NCBI GenBank assembly: GCA_009694185.1
Contig: SHVR01000001.1
Span: 1 to 64,000 of the forward strand
Origin: Alphaproteobacteria bacterium
GTDB taxonomy: Bacteria > Pseudomonadota > Alphaproteobacteria > SHVR01
Reading direction: 5' to 3'
Length of the DNA: 64,000 nucleotides
Numbering within the stretch: position 1 is the first letter of the stretch; each line of letters opens with the position of its first letter. The notes under the pieces are model-generated. The model was not told the origin of the DNA. It saw nothing but the letters and a program-made list of their open reading frames with translations, and did not search any database. This document shows positions 8,894-17,412 of the stretch, piece by piece. The position numbers and the translations under genes were made by a program.

Positions 8894-8920
8894 TTGACGA
8901 TAACTGTGTAACGGTATAAA
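8894..8920 (+). promoter_or_regulatory. Candidate promoter of higBA
   Basis: TTGACG (8894-8899) and TATAAA (8915-8920) are separated by 15 bases, or 16 if TTTGAC is taken as the -35. They lie in a locally AT-rich stretch between the tRNA and higB. The -10 box ends only 7 bases before the higB ATG, which would make the message nearly leaderless. Confidence 0.4.
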
Positions 8921-8927
8921 GGCTTGC

Positions 8928-9209
8928 ATGATCAAGACCTGGAAAAATACCGCCACCCGCCGTTTGCTCGATAGCGGCAAGAACAGGTTTTCCGGACTTG
9001 ATGTCGCGAAGGCTCAGACCCGCTTGGCCCAAATTCATGCCATGGACACCCTGGACGAACTCAGTCCCTTGAAAAGCGTTGGGCTGCACAAGTTGACCGG
9101 CAGCTATCGCGGCTTTTGGGCAATCACCGTGAATGGCCGTTACCGGGTTGTTTTCCGATTCAAGGACGGTGATGCATACGACGTCGAAGTTACCGATTAC
9201 CACAAGTGA
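8928..9209 (+). CDS. higB: HigB-type toxin (RelE/ParE superfamily)
   Basis: A 93-aa toxin resembling HigB mRNA interferases, which cut translated mRNA at the ribosome. Recognisable segments are TRRLLDSGKNRFSGLD, ALSPLK-like LSPLKSVGLHKLTGSYRGFWAITVNGRYRVVFRF and the terminal DVEVTDYHK. The last is the conserved HigB-1 ending with the active-site His/Tyr region. It is first in a toxin-first operon, as is usual for hig. The antitoxin starts 37 bases downstream. The cassette sits between a tRNA gene and a degenerate copy of it, so recent acquisition is likely. Confidence 0.92.
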   Translation: MIKTWKNTATRRLLDSGKNRFSGLDVAKAQTRLAQIHAMDTLDELSPLKSVGLHKLTGSYRGFWAITVNGRYRVVFRFKDGDAYDVEVTDYHK

Positions 9210-9246
9210 TCGGATCGCCCCGAGGGGTGTGCAAGAGGAAGGATTG

Positions 9247-9528
9247 ATGATGGTTCCTGTCCATCCCGGACGTGCTCTCGCGGACGAGCTTGAGGCGCGC
9301 AATATGACCGCTAACGCCCTTGCCCAGGCGCTCCGCGTCACCCCGAGCCGCATTGGCGAGATCATCGCCGGCAAGCGGGCCATCACGGCCGAGACAGCGG
9401 TTCGCCTCGGACGTTACCTCGGCACGGGCCCCGGACTATGGGTGCGTATGCAAGGCAACTATGACATCGCCAAGGTCGAGCAAGACCTGGGCGCGAGGAT
9501 TGCCAAGGAAGTCGAGCAAGCCGCTTGA
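9247..9528 (+). CDS. higA: HigA-type antitoxin (XRE-family HTH)
   Basis: A 93-aa antitoxin and autoregulator. It begins VHPGRALADELEARNMTANALAQAL, runs into the helix-turn-helix VTPSRIGEIIAGKRAITAETAVRLGRYLG, and ends with the family's GLWVRMQGNYDIAKVEQDLG. These features match the HigA/VapI family. ATG 9247 (or 9250) follows AAGAGGAAGG. The track's longer frame from 9133 is not needed. HigA should neutralise the upstream HigB and repress the shared promoter. Confidence 0.93.
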   Translation: MMVPVHPGRALADELEARNMTANALAQALRVTPSRIGEIIAGKRAITAETAVRLGRYLGTGPGLWVRMQGNYDIAKVEQDLGARIAKEVEQAA

Positions 9529-9582
9529 AGCAGCGTCAATCGCCGGCCGATCACCCTATGTCTGGCGAATTTCCGCCCATGA

Positions 9583-9659
9583 GCGCCCGTAGCTCAGTCC
9601 GATAGAGCACAGGATTCTTAATTCGGGGGTCGTGGGTTCGAATCCCGCCGCGCGCGCCA
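9583..9659 (+). pseudogene. Decayed copy of the tRNA-Arg(CCT) gene
   Basis: This 77-nt segment is identical to the tRNA at 8744 in 70 of 77 positions. Substitutions hit structural sites: the D-loop GG is lost (CAGG becomes TCCG), the anticodon reads CTT in place of CCT, the anticodon stem carries an A-G mismatch and a G-T pair, and one acceptor pair is broken (C-C). It is unlikely to yield a working tRNA. Its position on the far side of higBA suggests a tRNA fragment duplicated by site-specific integration or tandem duplication. Confidence 0.8.
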
Positions 9660-9673
9660 GTCCCCGCGCCGCG

Positions 9674-9701
9674 TTGACAAGGCGTGGCGCCACCTCATGA
9701 T
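9674..9701 (+). promoter_or_regulatory. Candidate promoter for the peptide-type ABC importer
   Basis: A perfect -35 hexamer TTGACA (9674-9679), a 16-base spacer and CATGAT (9696-9701) as a moderate -10 lie about 60 bases before the ATG of the substrate-binding protein. This supports the start chosen at 9760. It was read from sequence alone. Confidence 0.35.
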
Positions 9702-9759
9702 GGTTCGAGGAACGGTGCGCAACTCGGAACCGCCAAGACCATCGGGAGGAGACGGGCGA

Positions 9760-11403
9760 ATGAATTGTCGACAAGGATTGGCGGGCTGGGCACTCACGCT
9801 GCTGCTCGCGGCCGGGTTGGCCGGTCCGCTCATGGCCCAGGACCAGAAAGGGACGCTGGTCTTTGCCGTGGAGTCCCTTGGCGCCCAGACGCTGGACCCC
9901 ATTCTGGAGGGCCGGCCGGGCAACGCGGTCTATCAGGCCGTGATGTACGACTCGCTCGTCGGCTACAACTTCGAGAAGGGTGGTGTGGGCCCCGGTGTCG
10001 CCGAGCGCTGGCTGCTTTCCGAGGACGGGCTCGCCTGGACCTTCCACATCCGCCCGGGACAGAAGTTCCATAATGGCGATCCGCTGACGGCCCATGACGT
10101 GAAGTTCAGCCTCGAACGCCAGATGGCGCCGAATTCCATCGCCGCCGCCGCGGCCACGATGCGCCGGACGATCAAGAGCATCGACATCGTCAACGACCTC
10201 ACCCTCGTCATCAACACACCGAGCCCGCAGATCGGCTTGCCGCCCGCCTTGAGTCGCGCTGTCGCCCCGGAAGGGGCGATCATGCCGAAGGCCTATATCG
10301 AGAAGGTGGGCGAGGAGGAATTCCGCCGCAAACCGATCGGCAGCGGTCCCTGGCGCTTCGTGCGCAACGTGCCGGGCGACCGGATCGAGTTCGAGGCGGC
10401 GGTCGGCACGCACTGGCGCGGCACGCCCAACTTCAAGAATTTGCACATCCTGCTGGTGCCGGAAGAGTCGACCCGCGTCGCCATGGTGCGCACCGGCGAG
10501 GCGGCGATCGCCTCGATCGGGCCGGAAACGATGTTGAGCGCCTCGCGCGGCGGCCTGGAGGTGCTGTCGGTTCCGGGCACCATGCAGGCGATCTTCCAAT
10601 TCTGGGGCACTTACCGGCCCGAGTTCAAGGGCAGCCCCGTCGCCAATCCGCGCGTGCGCCAGGCGCTCTCGCTCGCCATCGACCGGCAGCAGATCATCGA
10701 TCACGTCATGAACGGCAAGGCCTTGATGCCCTACCCGTTCGCCACTTTCGGCTACACCGAATATTTCAGCGCCGAGCGCTGGTGGCAATGGGCGAGCGGC
10801 GCCTATCGCTACGATCCGGCCATGGCGAAGAAAATCCTGGCCGAGGAAGGCTATCCCAACGGCTTCGAGTTGAAATTCGCCAACACCGCGCTTCCCGGCA
10901 CCCAATTCATGGTGGATATCGGCACCGCCATCGCCGACATGTGGACCAAGGTGGGCGTGAAAGTGACCCTCAAGCATTACGAATGGGGCACCTTCGCGCC
11001 GCTCGCCAGGGGCGACCAGGTGGGGCTCGCCGGCTGGGCCTCCATGTTCCGCACCGCCGGCCGGCCCGACGTGCCCTGGCGCTACAACGGCGCCTTCGAC
11101 CCCCAGGCCGACGCGCACCTGCTCGGCGAAAAGGACAATTGCGATGCCACCTGCCAGGCGTTCGTGACGATCTACAAGGACCTGGGGGCCGAGCGCGATC
11201 CGGTAAAGCGCACCCACCTTACCGACCGCATGGTGGAACTGGTGGCCGATACCTGGATGGTCGTGCCGATCATCGAGGGCATGGGCTACTACGCCATCAA
11301 CACCCGCAAGGTCGGCCGGTTCGCGGCCATTCCCGGGCGGCACGAGCTGGGCGATGTGTTCGAACGCATGCCGCGACCGGAACAGAGCCCTTGGAAGAAG
11401 TGA
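9760..11403 (+). CDS. ABC transporter substrate-binding protein, family 5 (peptide/opine type)
   Basis: A periplasmic solute-binding protein of the SBP_bac_5 (DppA/OppA/NikA) family, 547 aa. It has a signal peptide (GWALTLLLAAGLAGPLMAQ), then LDPILEGRPGNAVYQAVMYDSLVGYN and LAWTFHIRPGQKFHNGDPLTAHDVKFSLE, the standard N-terminal motif of the family. NPRVRQALSLAIDRQQIIDHVMNG and AKKILAEEGYPNGFEL follow further on. ATG 9760 follows GGGAGGAG. It is the first gene of a five-gene importer. The ligand cannot be assigned; peptides, opines, glutathione and nickel chelates are all precedented. Confidence 0.93.
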   Translation: MNCRQGLAGWALTLLLAAGLAGPLMAQDQKGTLVFAVESLGAQTLDPILEGRPGNAVYQAVMYDSLVGYNFEKGGVGPGVAERWLLSEDGLAWTFHIRPGQKFHNGDPLTAHDVKFSLERQMAPNSIAAAAATMRRTIKSIDIVNDLTLVINTPSPQIGLPPALSRAVAPEGAIMPKAYIEKVGEEEFRRKPIGSGPWRFVRNVPGDRIEFEAAVGTHWRGTPNFKNLHILLVPEESTRVAMVRTGEAAIASIGPETMLSASRGGLEVLSVPGTMQAIFQFWGTYRPEFKGSPVANPRVRQALSLAIDRQQIIDHVMNGKALMPYPFATFGYTEYFSAERWWQWASGAYRYDPAMAKKILAEEGYPNGFELKFANTALPGTQFMVDIGTAIADMWTKVGVKVTLKHYEWGTFAPLARGDQVGLAGWASMFRTAGRPDVPWRYNGAFDPQADAHLLGEKDNCDATCQAFVTIYKDLGAERDPVKRTHLTDRMVELVADTWMVVPIIEGMGYYAINTRKVGRFAAIPGRHELGDVFERMPRPEQSPWKK

Positions 11404-11452
11404 ACGCGCCACGCCAGGCCGATCGGCGTTCCGGCGACGGGTCCGGCCGCGC

Positions 11453-12370
11453 ATGAAGCGTTACATCCTGCGCCGGCTGTTGCACGGGATCGTGCTGCTC
11501 TCAATGGTGGCGACGATCGTCTTTTTCCTCGGCCGCCTCACCGGCAACCCGGTCGATCTCATGCTGCCCGAGGACGCGGCGCCCGAGGACCGGGTGGCAC
11601 TGATCAAGGCGCTCGGCCTCGATGGGCCCTTGCACGAGCAGTTCTTCATCTTCGCCACCAACGCCTTCAAGGGCGATCTCGGCATGTCCATCCGCATGCG
11701 CCAGCCGGCGGTGGAAGCGTTCTTCTCGCGCCTGCCGAACACGCTGGCGATCATCCCCTGGGCGATCCTCTTGGGCACCTGCATCGGCATCCCGCTCGGC
11801 GTGGTCTCGGCACTCAACCGCGGCAATATACTGGATCGCGCCGCCGGCACCGTCGGCGTACTCGGTATCGCGACGCCGAGCTTCTGGCTCGGCATCCTGC
11901 TGATCTTCGTCTTCAGCGTCGAACTCGGCTGGCTGCCCTCGGGGCGGATGGGCGGGCCGGAGCATTATGTGCTGCCGGTCATCACGCTGGGCACGTTTCT
12001 CGTCGCCGGCTTCATGCGCCTCACGCGCTCCAGCATGCTGGAGGTGATGGACAGCGAGTTCGTCAAGCTCGCCCGCATCAAGGGGCTCCACGAAGGGGTC
12101 GTGATCTGGAAGCATTGCTTGCGCAACGCCTTGATCCCGGTGCTGACCTTGTGGGGTGTGTTCGTCGGCAATTTGATCACCGGCGCGATCGTCGTCGAAA
12201 CCGTCTTCGCCTGGCCCGGCGTCGGACGGCTGACCTACGAGGCGGTGATCTACCGGGATTTCCCCTTGCTGCAGGCGGTCATCATCCTCAAGGCGATCTT
12301 GATCCTCACCATCAACCTGATGGTCGACATCCTGTACGCCTATGTCGACCCGCGCATCCGGCTGACATAG
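11453..12370 (+). CDS. ABC transporter permease (DppB/OppB type)
   Basis: A 305-aa inner-membrane permease with about six helices and a typical DppB start (MKRYILRRLLHGIVLLSMVATIVFFLGRLTGNPVDLMLP). The EAA-type coupling loop is at EFVKLARIKGLHEGVVIWKHCLRNALIPVLT. It pairs with the following DppC-type permease. The track opens the frame at 11354, but the ATG at 11453 is where homology begins. It lies 49 bases after the binding-protein gene in the same operon. Confidence 0.93.
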   Translation: MKRYILRRLLHGIVLLSMVATIVFFLGRLTGNPVDLMLPEDAAPEDRVALIKALGLDGPLHEQFFIFATNAFKGDLGMSIRMRQPAVEAFFSRLPNTLAIIPWAILLGTCIGIPLGVVSALNRGNILDRAAGTVGVLGIATPSFWLGILLIFVFSVELGWLPSGRMGGPEHYVLPVITLGTFLVAGFMRLTRSSMLEVMDSEFVKLARIKGLHEGVVIWKHCLRNALIPVLTLWGVFVGNLITGAIVVETVFAWPGVGRLTYEAVIYRDFPLLQAVIILKAILILTINLMVDILYAYVDPRIRLT

Positions 12371-12380
12371 GAGATCGAGG

Positions 12381-13271
12381 ATGCACCGGTCGACATCCGC
12401 GACACCTATTTCGACCCTGGCGCCCGGCTTGCCGAGGAGTTCGGGGATGCGGCGGATTCCCTGGATTCCCATCACCATCATCTCGGTCATCGTGATCATG
12501 GCGGCCTTCGCGCCGCTCATCGCCCCCTATTCGCCGATCGACCAGACGCTCCCGGACAAGCTCCTGCCACCGTTTTGGCTCGAGGGGGGCCGCGGGAAAT
12601 ACATTCTCGGCACCGATCCGTTCGGGCGCGACATATTGAGCCGGCTCATTCATGGTGCCCGCGTCAGCCTGATCGTCGCATTGCTGGCACTTACCGCCGG
12701 CGGCGGCGTCGGCCTCGCCATCGGCATCCTTGCCGGCTATCTGGGTGGCCCGGTGGACTCTGTGCTGATGCGGCTGGTGGACGCCGCGTTCACCTTTCCC
12801 GCCATCCTCTTTGCCTTGCTGCTCGCGGTGACCATGGGCCAGGGCATGGCCACGCTCGTCATCGCCATCAGCCTGCTGCTCTGGGCGAGCTTCGCGCGCA
12901 TCATCCGCGGCGAGGTGCTGGCCTTGAAGCAGCGCGATTTCGTGGCGCTGGCCAAGGTGCGCGGTTGCTCGGCCTTGCGCATCATGCTGACCCATATCCT
13001 GCCCAACGTGCTGAACACCTTCATGGTGCTGGTCACGCTGAACATCGGCGTCGTGATCATCGCCGAGGCGGCGCTGAGCTTCCTCGGCGCCGGCATCCCG
13101 CCGCCGACCCCGACCTGGGGGCTCATGATCTCCGAGGGCCGCGGGCGCATCGCCGACGCCTGGTGGGTGTCGCTGATCCCGGGCATCGCGATCACGCTCT
13201 TGGTGCTCTCGGTCAACCTCTTTGGCGACTGGCTGCGCGACCGGCTCGACCCAAGGCTGCGCCAGCTATGA
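12381..13271 (+). CDS. ABC transporter permease (DppC/OppC type)
   Basis: A 296-aa second permease of the importer. It starts with a polar segment, then a first helix (IPITIISVIVIMAAFAPLIAPYSP). The conserved GTDPFGRDILSRLIHGARVSL motif of DppC proteins follows, then the coupling loop FVALAKVRGCSALRIMLTHILPNV and the terminal GDWLRDRLDPRLRQL. The start at 12381 has AGGAGATCGAGG before it. The stop overlaps the ATG of the first ATPase gene (ATGA). Confidence 0.93.
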   Translation: MHRSTSATPISTLAPGLPRSSGMRRIPWIPITIISVIVIMAAFAPLIAPYSPIDQTLPDKLLPPFWLEGGRGKYILGTDPFGRDILSRLIHGARVSLIVALLALTAGGGVGLAIGILAGYLGGPVDSVLMRLVDAAFTFPAILFALLLAVTMGQGMATLVIAISLLLWASFARIIRGEVLALKQRDFVALAKVRGCSALRIMLTHILPNVLNTFMVLVTLNIGVVIIAEAALSFLGAGIPPPTPTWGLMISEGRGRIADAWWVSLIPGIAITLLVLSVNLFGDWLRDRLDPRLRQL

Positions 13272-14263
13272 GTGCCGCGGGTGGCGTGAAGGACGAGACC
13301 ATCCTCGAGGTCCGCGACTTGCGCACCCATTTCTTCCTCCGCCGCGGCGTGGTGAAGGCGGTGGATGGCGTGAGCTTCACCTTGCGGCGCGGGGAAGTGT
13401 TGGGCCTGGTGGGCGAGTCCGGATGCGGCAAGAGTGTGACCGCCCTCTCCCTCATGCGCCTCTTGCCCAAGGGCGGTGCCCGCGCCATCGGCGGCGAGGT
13501 GCTGCTCGATGGTACCGACATCCTGACCCTTGGCGATAGCCAGATGCGCGAGATCCGAGGGCGGAAAATCTCGATGATCCTCCAGGACCCCCAGACCTCG
13601 CTCAATCCGGTGTTCACGGTGGGCGACCAGCTACGCGAGTCGATCTTTCGCCGCGCCGGCGGGCGCACGGCCCAAATCATGCGCGAGGCGGTGGCGGCAC
13701 TCCGCCGCGTCGATATCGCGGCCCCCGAACAGCGCATCGGCCAATATCCGCACCAGATGAGCGGCGGCATGAAGCAGCGCGTCGTTGGCGCCATCGTGAT
13801 GAGCGGCGAGCCCGAGGTGCTGATCGCCGACGAGCCGACCACGGCACTCGATGTCACCATCCAGCTACAATATCTCAAGCTCTTGCAGCGATTGCAGCGG
13901 GAGACCGGCATGGCGATCCTGTTTATCACCCATGATTTCGGCGTCGTCGCCAGGCTCTGCGATCGCGTCGCGGTGATGTATGCGGGGCGCATCGTCGAAT
14001 GTGGGCCGGTCCAAGAGGTGTTCGAGCACCCGTCCCATCCCTACACCCAGGCCCTGATCGCTTCGGTGCCTGCGATGACCGGCCCCATCGGGCGGCTCAC
14101 CACCATCGAGGGCCAGCCGCCGTCGCTGATGGACCTCTCCGCCGGCTGCCGCTTCGAGCCGCGCTGCCGCCACGCCGAAGCACGCTGCCGGGAAGCCTAT
14201 CCCCCCCCCGTCGGGGTGGGCCCGGACCACACCGCCGATTGCTGGCGGCTCCAGCCCGCATGA
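13268..14263 (+). CDS. ABC transporter ATP-binding protein (DppD/OppD type)
   Basis: A 331-aa ATPase energising the importer. It has Walker A GESGCGKS, the Q-loop in ILQDPQTSLNP, the signature MSGGMKQR, Walker B VLIADEPTTALD and the H-loop FITHDFG. The C-terminal oligopeptide extension has the Cys pattern CRFEPRCRHAEARC, which in this subfamily binds an iron-sulfur cluster or stabilises the domain. ATG 13268 overlaps the permease stop, and its own stop overlaps the next ATPase gene. The longer track frame beginning at 12575 is a shadow upstream of this ATG. Confidence 0.94.
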   Translation: MSAAGGVKDETILEVRDLRTHFFLRRGVVKAVDGVSFTLRRGEVLGLVGESGCGKSVTALSLMRLLPKGGARAIGGEVLLDGTDILTLGDSQMREIRGRKISMILQDPQTSLNPVFTVGDQLRESIFRRAGGRTAQIMREAVAALRRVDIAAPEQRIGQYPHQMSGGMKQRVVGAIVMSGEPEVLIADEPTTALDVTIQLQYLKLLQRLQRETGMAILFITHDFGVVARLCDRVAVMYAGRIVECGPVQEVFEHPSHPYTQALIASVPAMTGPIGRLTTIEGQPPSLMDLSAGCRFEPRCRHAEARCREAYPPPVGVGPDHTADCWRLQPA

Positions 14264-15240
14264 GTGCCGAGCCCCTGCTCACGGTCGAACGGCTGCGCAA
14301 GCATTACGCCGTCACCAAGGGCATCCTCTTCGCCCGCACCCTCGGCCATGTGAAGGCGGTCGATGACATCTCCTTCACCATCGCCGCCGGGGAAACGCTG
14401 GGGCTGGTCGGCGAATCCGGTTGCGGCAAGACCACCACCTCGAAGCTGATCCTGAACCTCGAGGAGCCGACCGACGGCCGGATCTTGTTGGAGGGCAAGC
14501 CCATTCACGGGCTCAAGGGCGAGGCCCTCAGGGAATTCCGCAGCCAGGTGCAGGCGGTCTTTCAGGACCCGTGGTCGTCGCTCAACCCGCGCATGACCAT
14601 CGGCCGTATCATCGCCGAATCATTGATCGTCATCGGCTGGGGCACGCCCGGGAAGATCGAGGAGCGGGTGCGGGAATTGCTGCGACAGGTCGGCCTCCGC
14701 CCGGAGCAGGCAACGCAATATCCGCACGAATTCAGCGGCGGCCAGCGCCAGCGCATCGCGCTCGCGAGTGCCTTGGCCTCGCGCCCGAAACTGATCGTGC
14801 TCGACGAGCCGGTCTCGGCGCTCGACGTGTCGATCCGCGCCCAGATGATGAACCTCCTGAAGGACATCCAGGCGCGGGACAAGCTCGCCTATTTGCTGGT
14901 GGCCCATGATCTCGCCACCGTGCGCCACATGGCCGACCGCACCGCCGTCATGTATCTCGGCCGGATCGTCGAATATGCGCCGACCAAGACCTTGTTCGAG
15001 GATGTGCGCCATCCCTACACCAAGGCGCTCTTTTCCGCCGTCCTCCAGGCGCGGCCGAACCAGCCCGAGGATGAGATCGTGCTGCCGGGGGAGGTGCCCT
15101 CGCCGCTCAACCCGCCGAGCGGCTGCCGGTTCCACACCCGCTGCCCTTTCGTCATGGCGCGCTGCGCGGTGGAGGAGCCCCGGCTCCGCGAGGTCTCGCC
15201 GGGCCACCAGGTGGCGTGCCATCTTTACCAGGCGGCGTAA
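14260..15240 (+). CDS. ABC transporter ATP-binding protein (DppF/OppF type)
   Basis: A 326-aa partner ATPase of the importer. It has an OppF-like N-terminus with the extra loop [19 protein letters not shown], Walker [25 protein letters not shown], the signature FSGGQRQR, Walker [13 protein letters not shown] and VAHDLATV. The C-terminal Cys motif is [14 protein letters not shown]. Translational coupling (ATGA) to the upstream ATPase indicates equimolar synthesis. It is the last transporter gene; a CoA-transferase follows after 35 bases and may belong to the same transcript. Confidence 0.94.
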   Translation: MSAEPLLTVERLRKHYAVTKGILFARTLGHVKAVDDISFTIAAGETLGLVGESGCGKTTTSKLILNLEEPTDGRILLEGKPIHGLKGEALREFRSQVQAVFQDPWSSLNPRMTIGRIIAESLIVIGWGTPGKIEERVRELLRQVGLRPEQATQYPHEFSGGQRQRIALASALASRPKLIVLDEPVSALDVSIRAQMMNLLKDIQARDKLAYLLVAHDLATVRHMADRTAVMYLGRIVEYAPTKTLFEDVRHPYTKALFSAVLQARPNQPEDEIVLPGEVPSPLNPPSGCRFHTRCPFVMARCAVEEPRLREVSPGHQVACHLYQAA

Positions 15241-15275
15241 CCAAAGCCGTTCGCCAATACAGGAGATCGTTCGCG

Positions 15276-16493
15276 ATGAAAGAGCCCCATGGCCCCTTGC
15301 AGGGCGTGAAGGTGGTTGCCTGCTCCACAGCGCAAGCGGGAACCGTGCCCTACATGCTGATGGCCGATCTCGGCGCCGAGGTCATTAAGATCGAAGTGCC
15401 GGAAGGCGGCGACAATTCGCGCGGCTCCACCGTGCTGCCGGGCTTTCCCAGCACCTATTTCGAGACCAACAATCGTGGCGTCAAGAGTGTGACCCTCAAC
15501 CTCAAGGCGCCGGAAGGGCGGGACATCCTCCGGCAGCTCGTGCGGGAGGCCGACATCTTCGGCCAGAACTTCCGCCCGGGCGCGGCCGAGAAGAACGGCT
15601 TCGGCTATGAGGACCTCCGCAAGGTCAATCCGAAGCTGGTCTATGTGTCGATCTCGGGTTACGGCCCCAAGGGACCGCACGCCGATCTGCCGGGCACGGA
15701 TTCCATGGCCCAGGCGCTGGGTGGCATCGCCGAGGCGTTTTCCAGCCCGGGCCAGCCGATGCGCACCGGCATCGTCTCGGTCGCCGACGAAACCTGCGCC
15801 ATCCTGGCGTTTGGCGGGGCACTCGCGGCACTCACCCACGCGCGCGCCACGGGCGTCGGCCAGAAGGTCGATTGCTCGCTGCTCGGCGGGCAGCTCCGGC
15901 TGATGGGTTGGACGCTCACCACCGCCATGTGGCGAGACCGCAACCCGGTCACCGGCCAGGCGCGGGTCACCGGCACGGCCGAGCGGCCCGGATTGAGTGC
16001 GAGCTTCAACGACCGCGACGGCAAGCCGCTCGTCTTCCAGCTCGATGGCGTCAGGAAGTGGCAGACCGCCATGACCGCGCTTGGTTTCTACGAGACCCTG
16101 GAGACGGCCGGCTTCGGCAGTCTCGGGGTCATGCACGAGAGCGAGGAAAAGCGCGCGGGCTTGCTCGGCTTGCTCGACAAATTGTTCGCCACCGGTCCGC
16201 GCGAAGTCTGGGTCGAGAAGCTCCGTGCCGCCGACGTGGTCGCGGCGCCGATCAACACGCTCCTTGAGGCCGCCAACGATCCCGACGTGCTGGCCAACGG
16301 CTATGTGACCGAGATGGAGTATCCCAAGCACTCCAAGCGCCTCAAAGTGCACGGCACGCCTTGGCACTTCTCCGAGACGCCGGCCCAGATCGGCATCGCT
16401 CCCGAACTCGGCGCCGACAATGATTCCGTGCTTGCCAGGCTGGGTTACGGCGCCGATCGGATCCGCGACTTGAAAGCGCGCAAGATCATTTGA
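15276..16493 (+). CDS. CoA transferase, CaiB/BaiF (family III)
   Basis: A 405-aa class III CoA-transferase moving CoA between acyl-CoA and a free acid through an aspartyl-CoA thioester. It shows the family N-terminus LQGVKVVACSTAQAGTVPYMLMADLGAEVIKIE, the block LVYVSISGYGPKGP, and the likely catalytic Asp in LPGTDSMAQALGGI. ATG 15276 follows AGGAG; the track's 15216 start reads through the intergenic gap. It could activate the substrate brought in by the upstream importer. The two stops of this gene and the convergent enoyl-CoA hydratase overlap by 8 bases. Confidence 0.92.
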   Translation: MKEPHGPLQGVKVVACSTAQAGTVPYMLMADLGAEVIKIEVPEGGDNSRGSTVLPGFPSTYFETNNRGVKSVTLNLKAPEGRDILRQLVREADIFGQNFRPGAAEKNGFGYEDLRKVNPKLVYVSISGYGPKGPHADLPGTDSMAQALGGIAEAFSSPGQPMRTGIVSVADETCAILAFGGALAALTHARATGVGQKVDCSLLGGQLRLMGWTLTTAMWRDRNPVTGQARVTGTAERPGLSASFNDRDGKPLVFQLDGVRKWQTAMTALGFYETLETAGFGSLGVMHESEEKRAGLLGLLDKLFATGPREVWVEKLRAADVVAAPINTLLEAANDPDVLANGYVTEMEYPKHSKRLKVHGTPWHFSETPAQIGIAPELGADNDSVLARLGYGADRIRDLKARKII

Positions 16494-17286
16494 CGCTATC
16501 GAGTGTCGGCAGACGATAGCGGTCTTGTGGGTCGAGCCAGCCCTTGAAATTTGGTTTGCGCTTGTCGGCAAAGGCGGCGCGGCTTTCCATCAGGTCACTC
16601 TTATCGCCATGCTCGTGCAGGGCGGTCGCCAGCCGCTTCTGGGCGGGCGAGGGCTCGGGGCGCATCTGGCGCATCATATGCACCGTGTTGACCCGGGAGG
16701 CCGGCGGCAGCGAGAGCAGGTGCTCAGCCATTTGAATGGCGGTGGGCAGCAGCTCGGCCGCCGGAACCAGGCGATTCACGAAGCCCAATTGATGGAAGCG
16801 CTCGGCGGTAAAGCGAAAGCCGAGCGCCATTTCCATGGCGATGGGGTAGGCGAGGTTGGCAAGATGGCCGTGATTGTAGCCGCCGAGCAGCCAGCGCTTG
16901 GCTTCCGAGACCTCGAACACCGCTTCGGGCACGGCGACGCGCAGATCGGTCCGCTCCACCAGCATGAAGCCACCACCCATGGCGAAGCCGTTGACCGCGG
17001 CGATCACCGGCTTTTCCAGGGTGCCGGCCATGAACGGGTCCTCGATCGCCGGCCGGGTGCCGCCGGGTGCACCCTTCGCTAGCGACTCCTTCATATCTTC
17101 GCCGGCGCAGAAGCCCCGGCCCGTGCCGGTGAAGATCGCGACTTCGAGATCCTTGCTCTGGCGAAACGCGGTCCAGGTTTCGGCGAGCAGTGCCCGCATC
17201 TCGCCATTGAGTGCGTTGAGCCGGTCCGGCCGGTTCATGCGCACGACCAGGATTTGTCCATGCCGTTCAGTCTCGACGATTGCCAT
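16486..17286 (-). CDS. Enoyl-CoA hydratase/isomerase family protein
   Basis: A 266-aa crotonase-fold enzyme. Oxyanion-hole segments are FTGTGRGFCAGEDMKES and AVNGFAMGGGFMLVERTDLRVA. Glutamates at the usual hydratase positions are not clearly conserved (EAVFEVSEAKRWLLGG), so isomerase or another crotonase activity is possible. The C-terminal helical part is typical. ATG 17286 precedes the conserved VETERHGQILVVRMNRPDRLNALN. It is convergent with the CoA-transferase gene. Confidence 0.9.
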   Translation of the reverse strand: MAIVETERHGQILVVRMNRPDRLNALNGEMRALLAETWTAFRQSKDLEVAIFTGTGRGFCAGEDMKESLAKGAPGGTRPAIEDPFMAGTLEKPVIAAVNGFAMGGGFMLVERTDLRVAVPEAVFEVSEAKRWLLGGYNHGHLANLAYPIAMEMALGFRFTAERFHQLGFVNRLVPAAELLPTAIQMAEHLLSLPPASRVNTVHMMRQMRPEPSPAQKRLATALHEHGDKSDLMESRAAFADKRKPNFKGWLDPQDRYRLPTLDSVK

Positions 17287-17412
17287 GGGTCTGCTCCCTC
17301 ATGTCCGACCTGGCGGGTCGGTGCGCGGGGTCAAGGTTAGAGTGGCTTGCGGCTAAGGGGAACCGTTAGGGTAGGCGACGGCGGATGGCGAGGGGCCACC
17401 CAGCCGGGCACG

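Noticed and set aside
9556-11454. 632-aa minus-strand frame
   Set aside because: It is a shadow of the substrate-binding protein. Its end translates the tRNA relic (AGFEPTTPELRILCS), a familiar tRNA-antisense artefact.
12575-13267. Upstream extension of the DppD frame
   Set aside because: It overlaps the DppC permease and has shadow composition. The ATG at 13268 with ATGA overlap is the true start.
14201-14210. C9 tract in the DppD-type ATPase gene as a frameshift candidate
   Set aside because: The frame continues intact through it (AYPPPVGVGPDHTADCW), with family residues on both sides.
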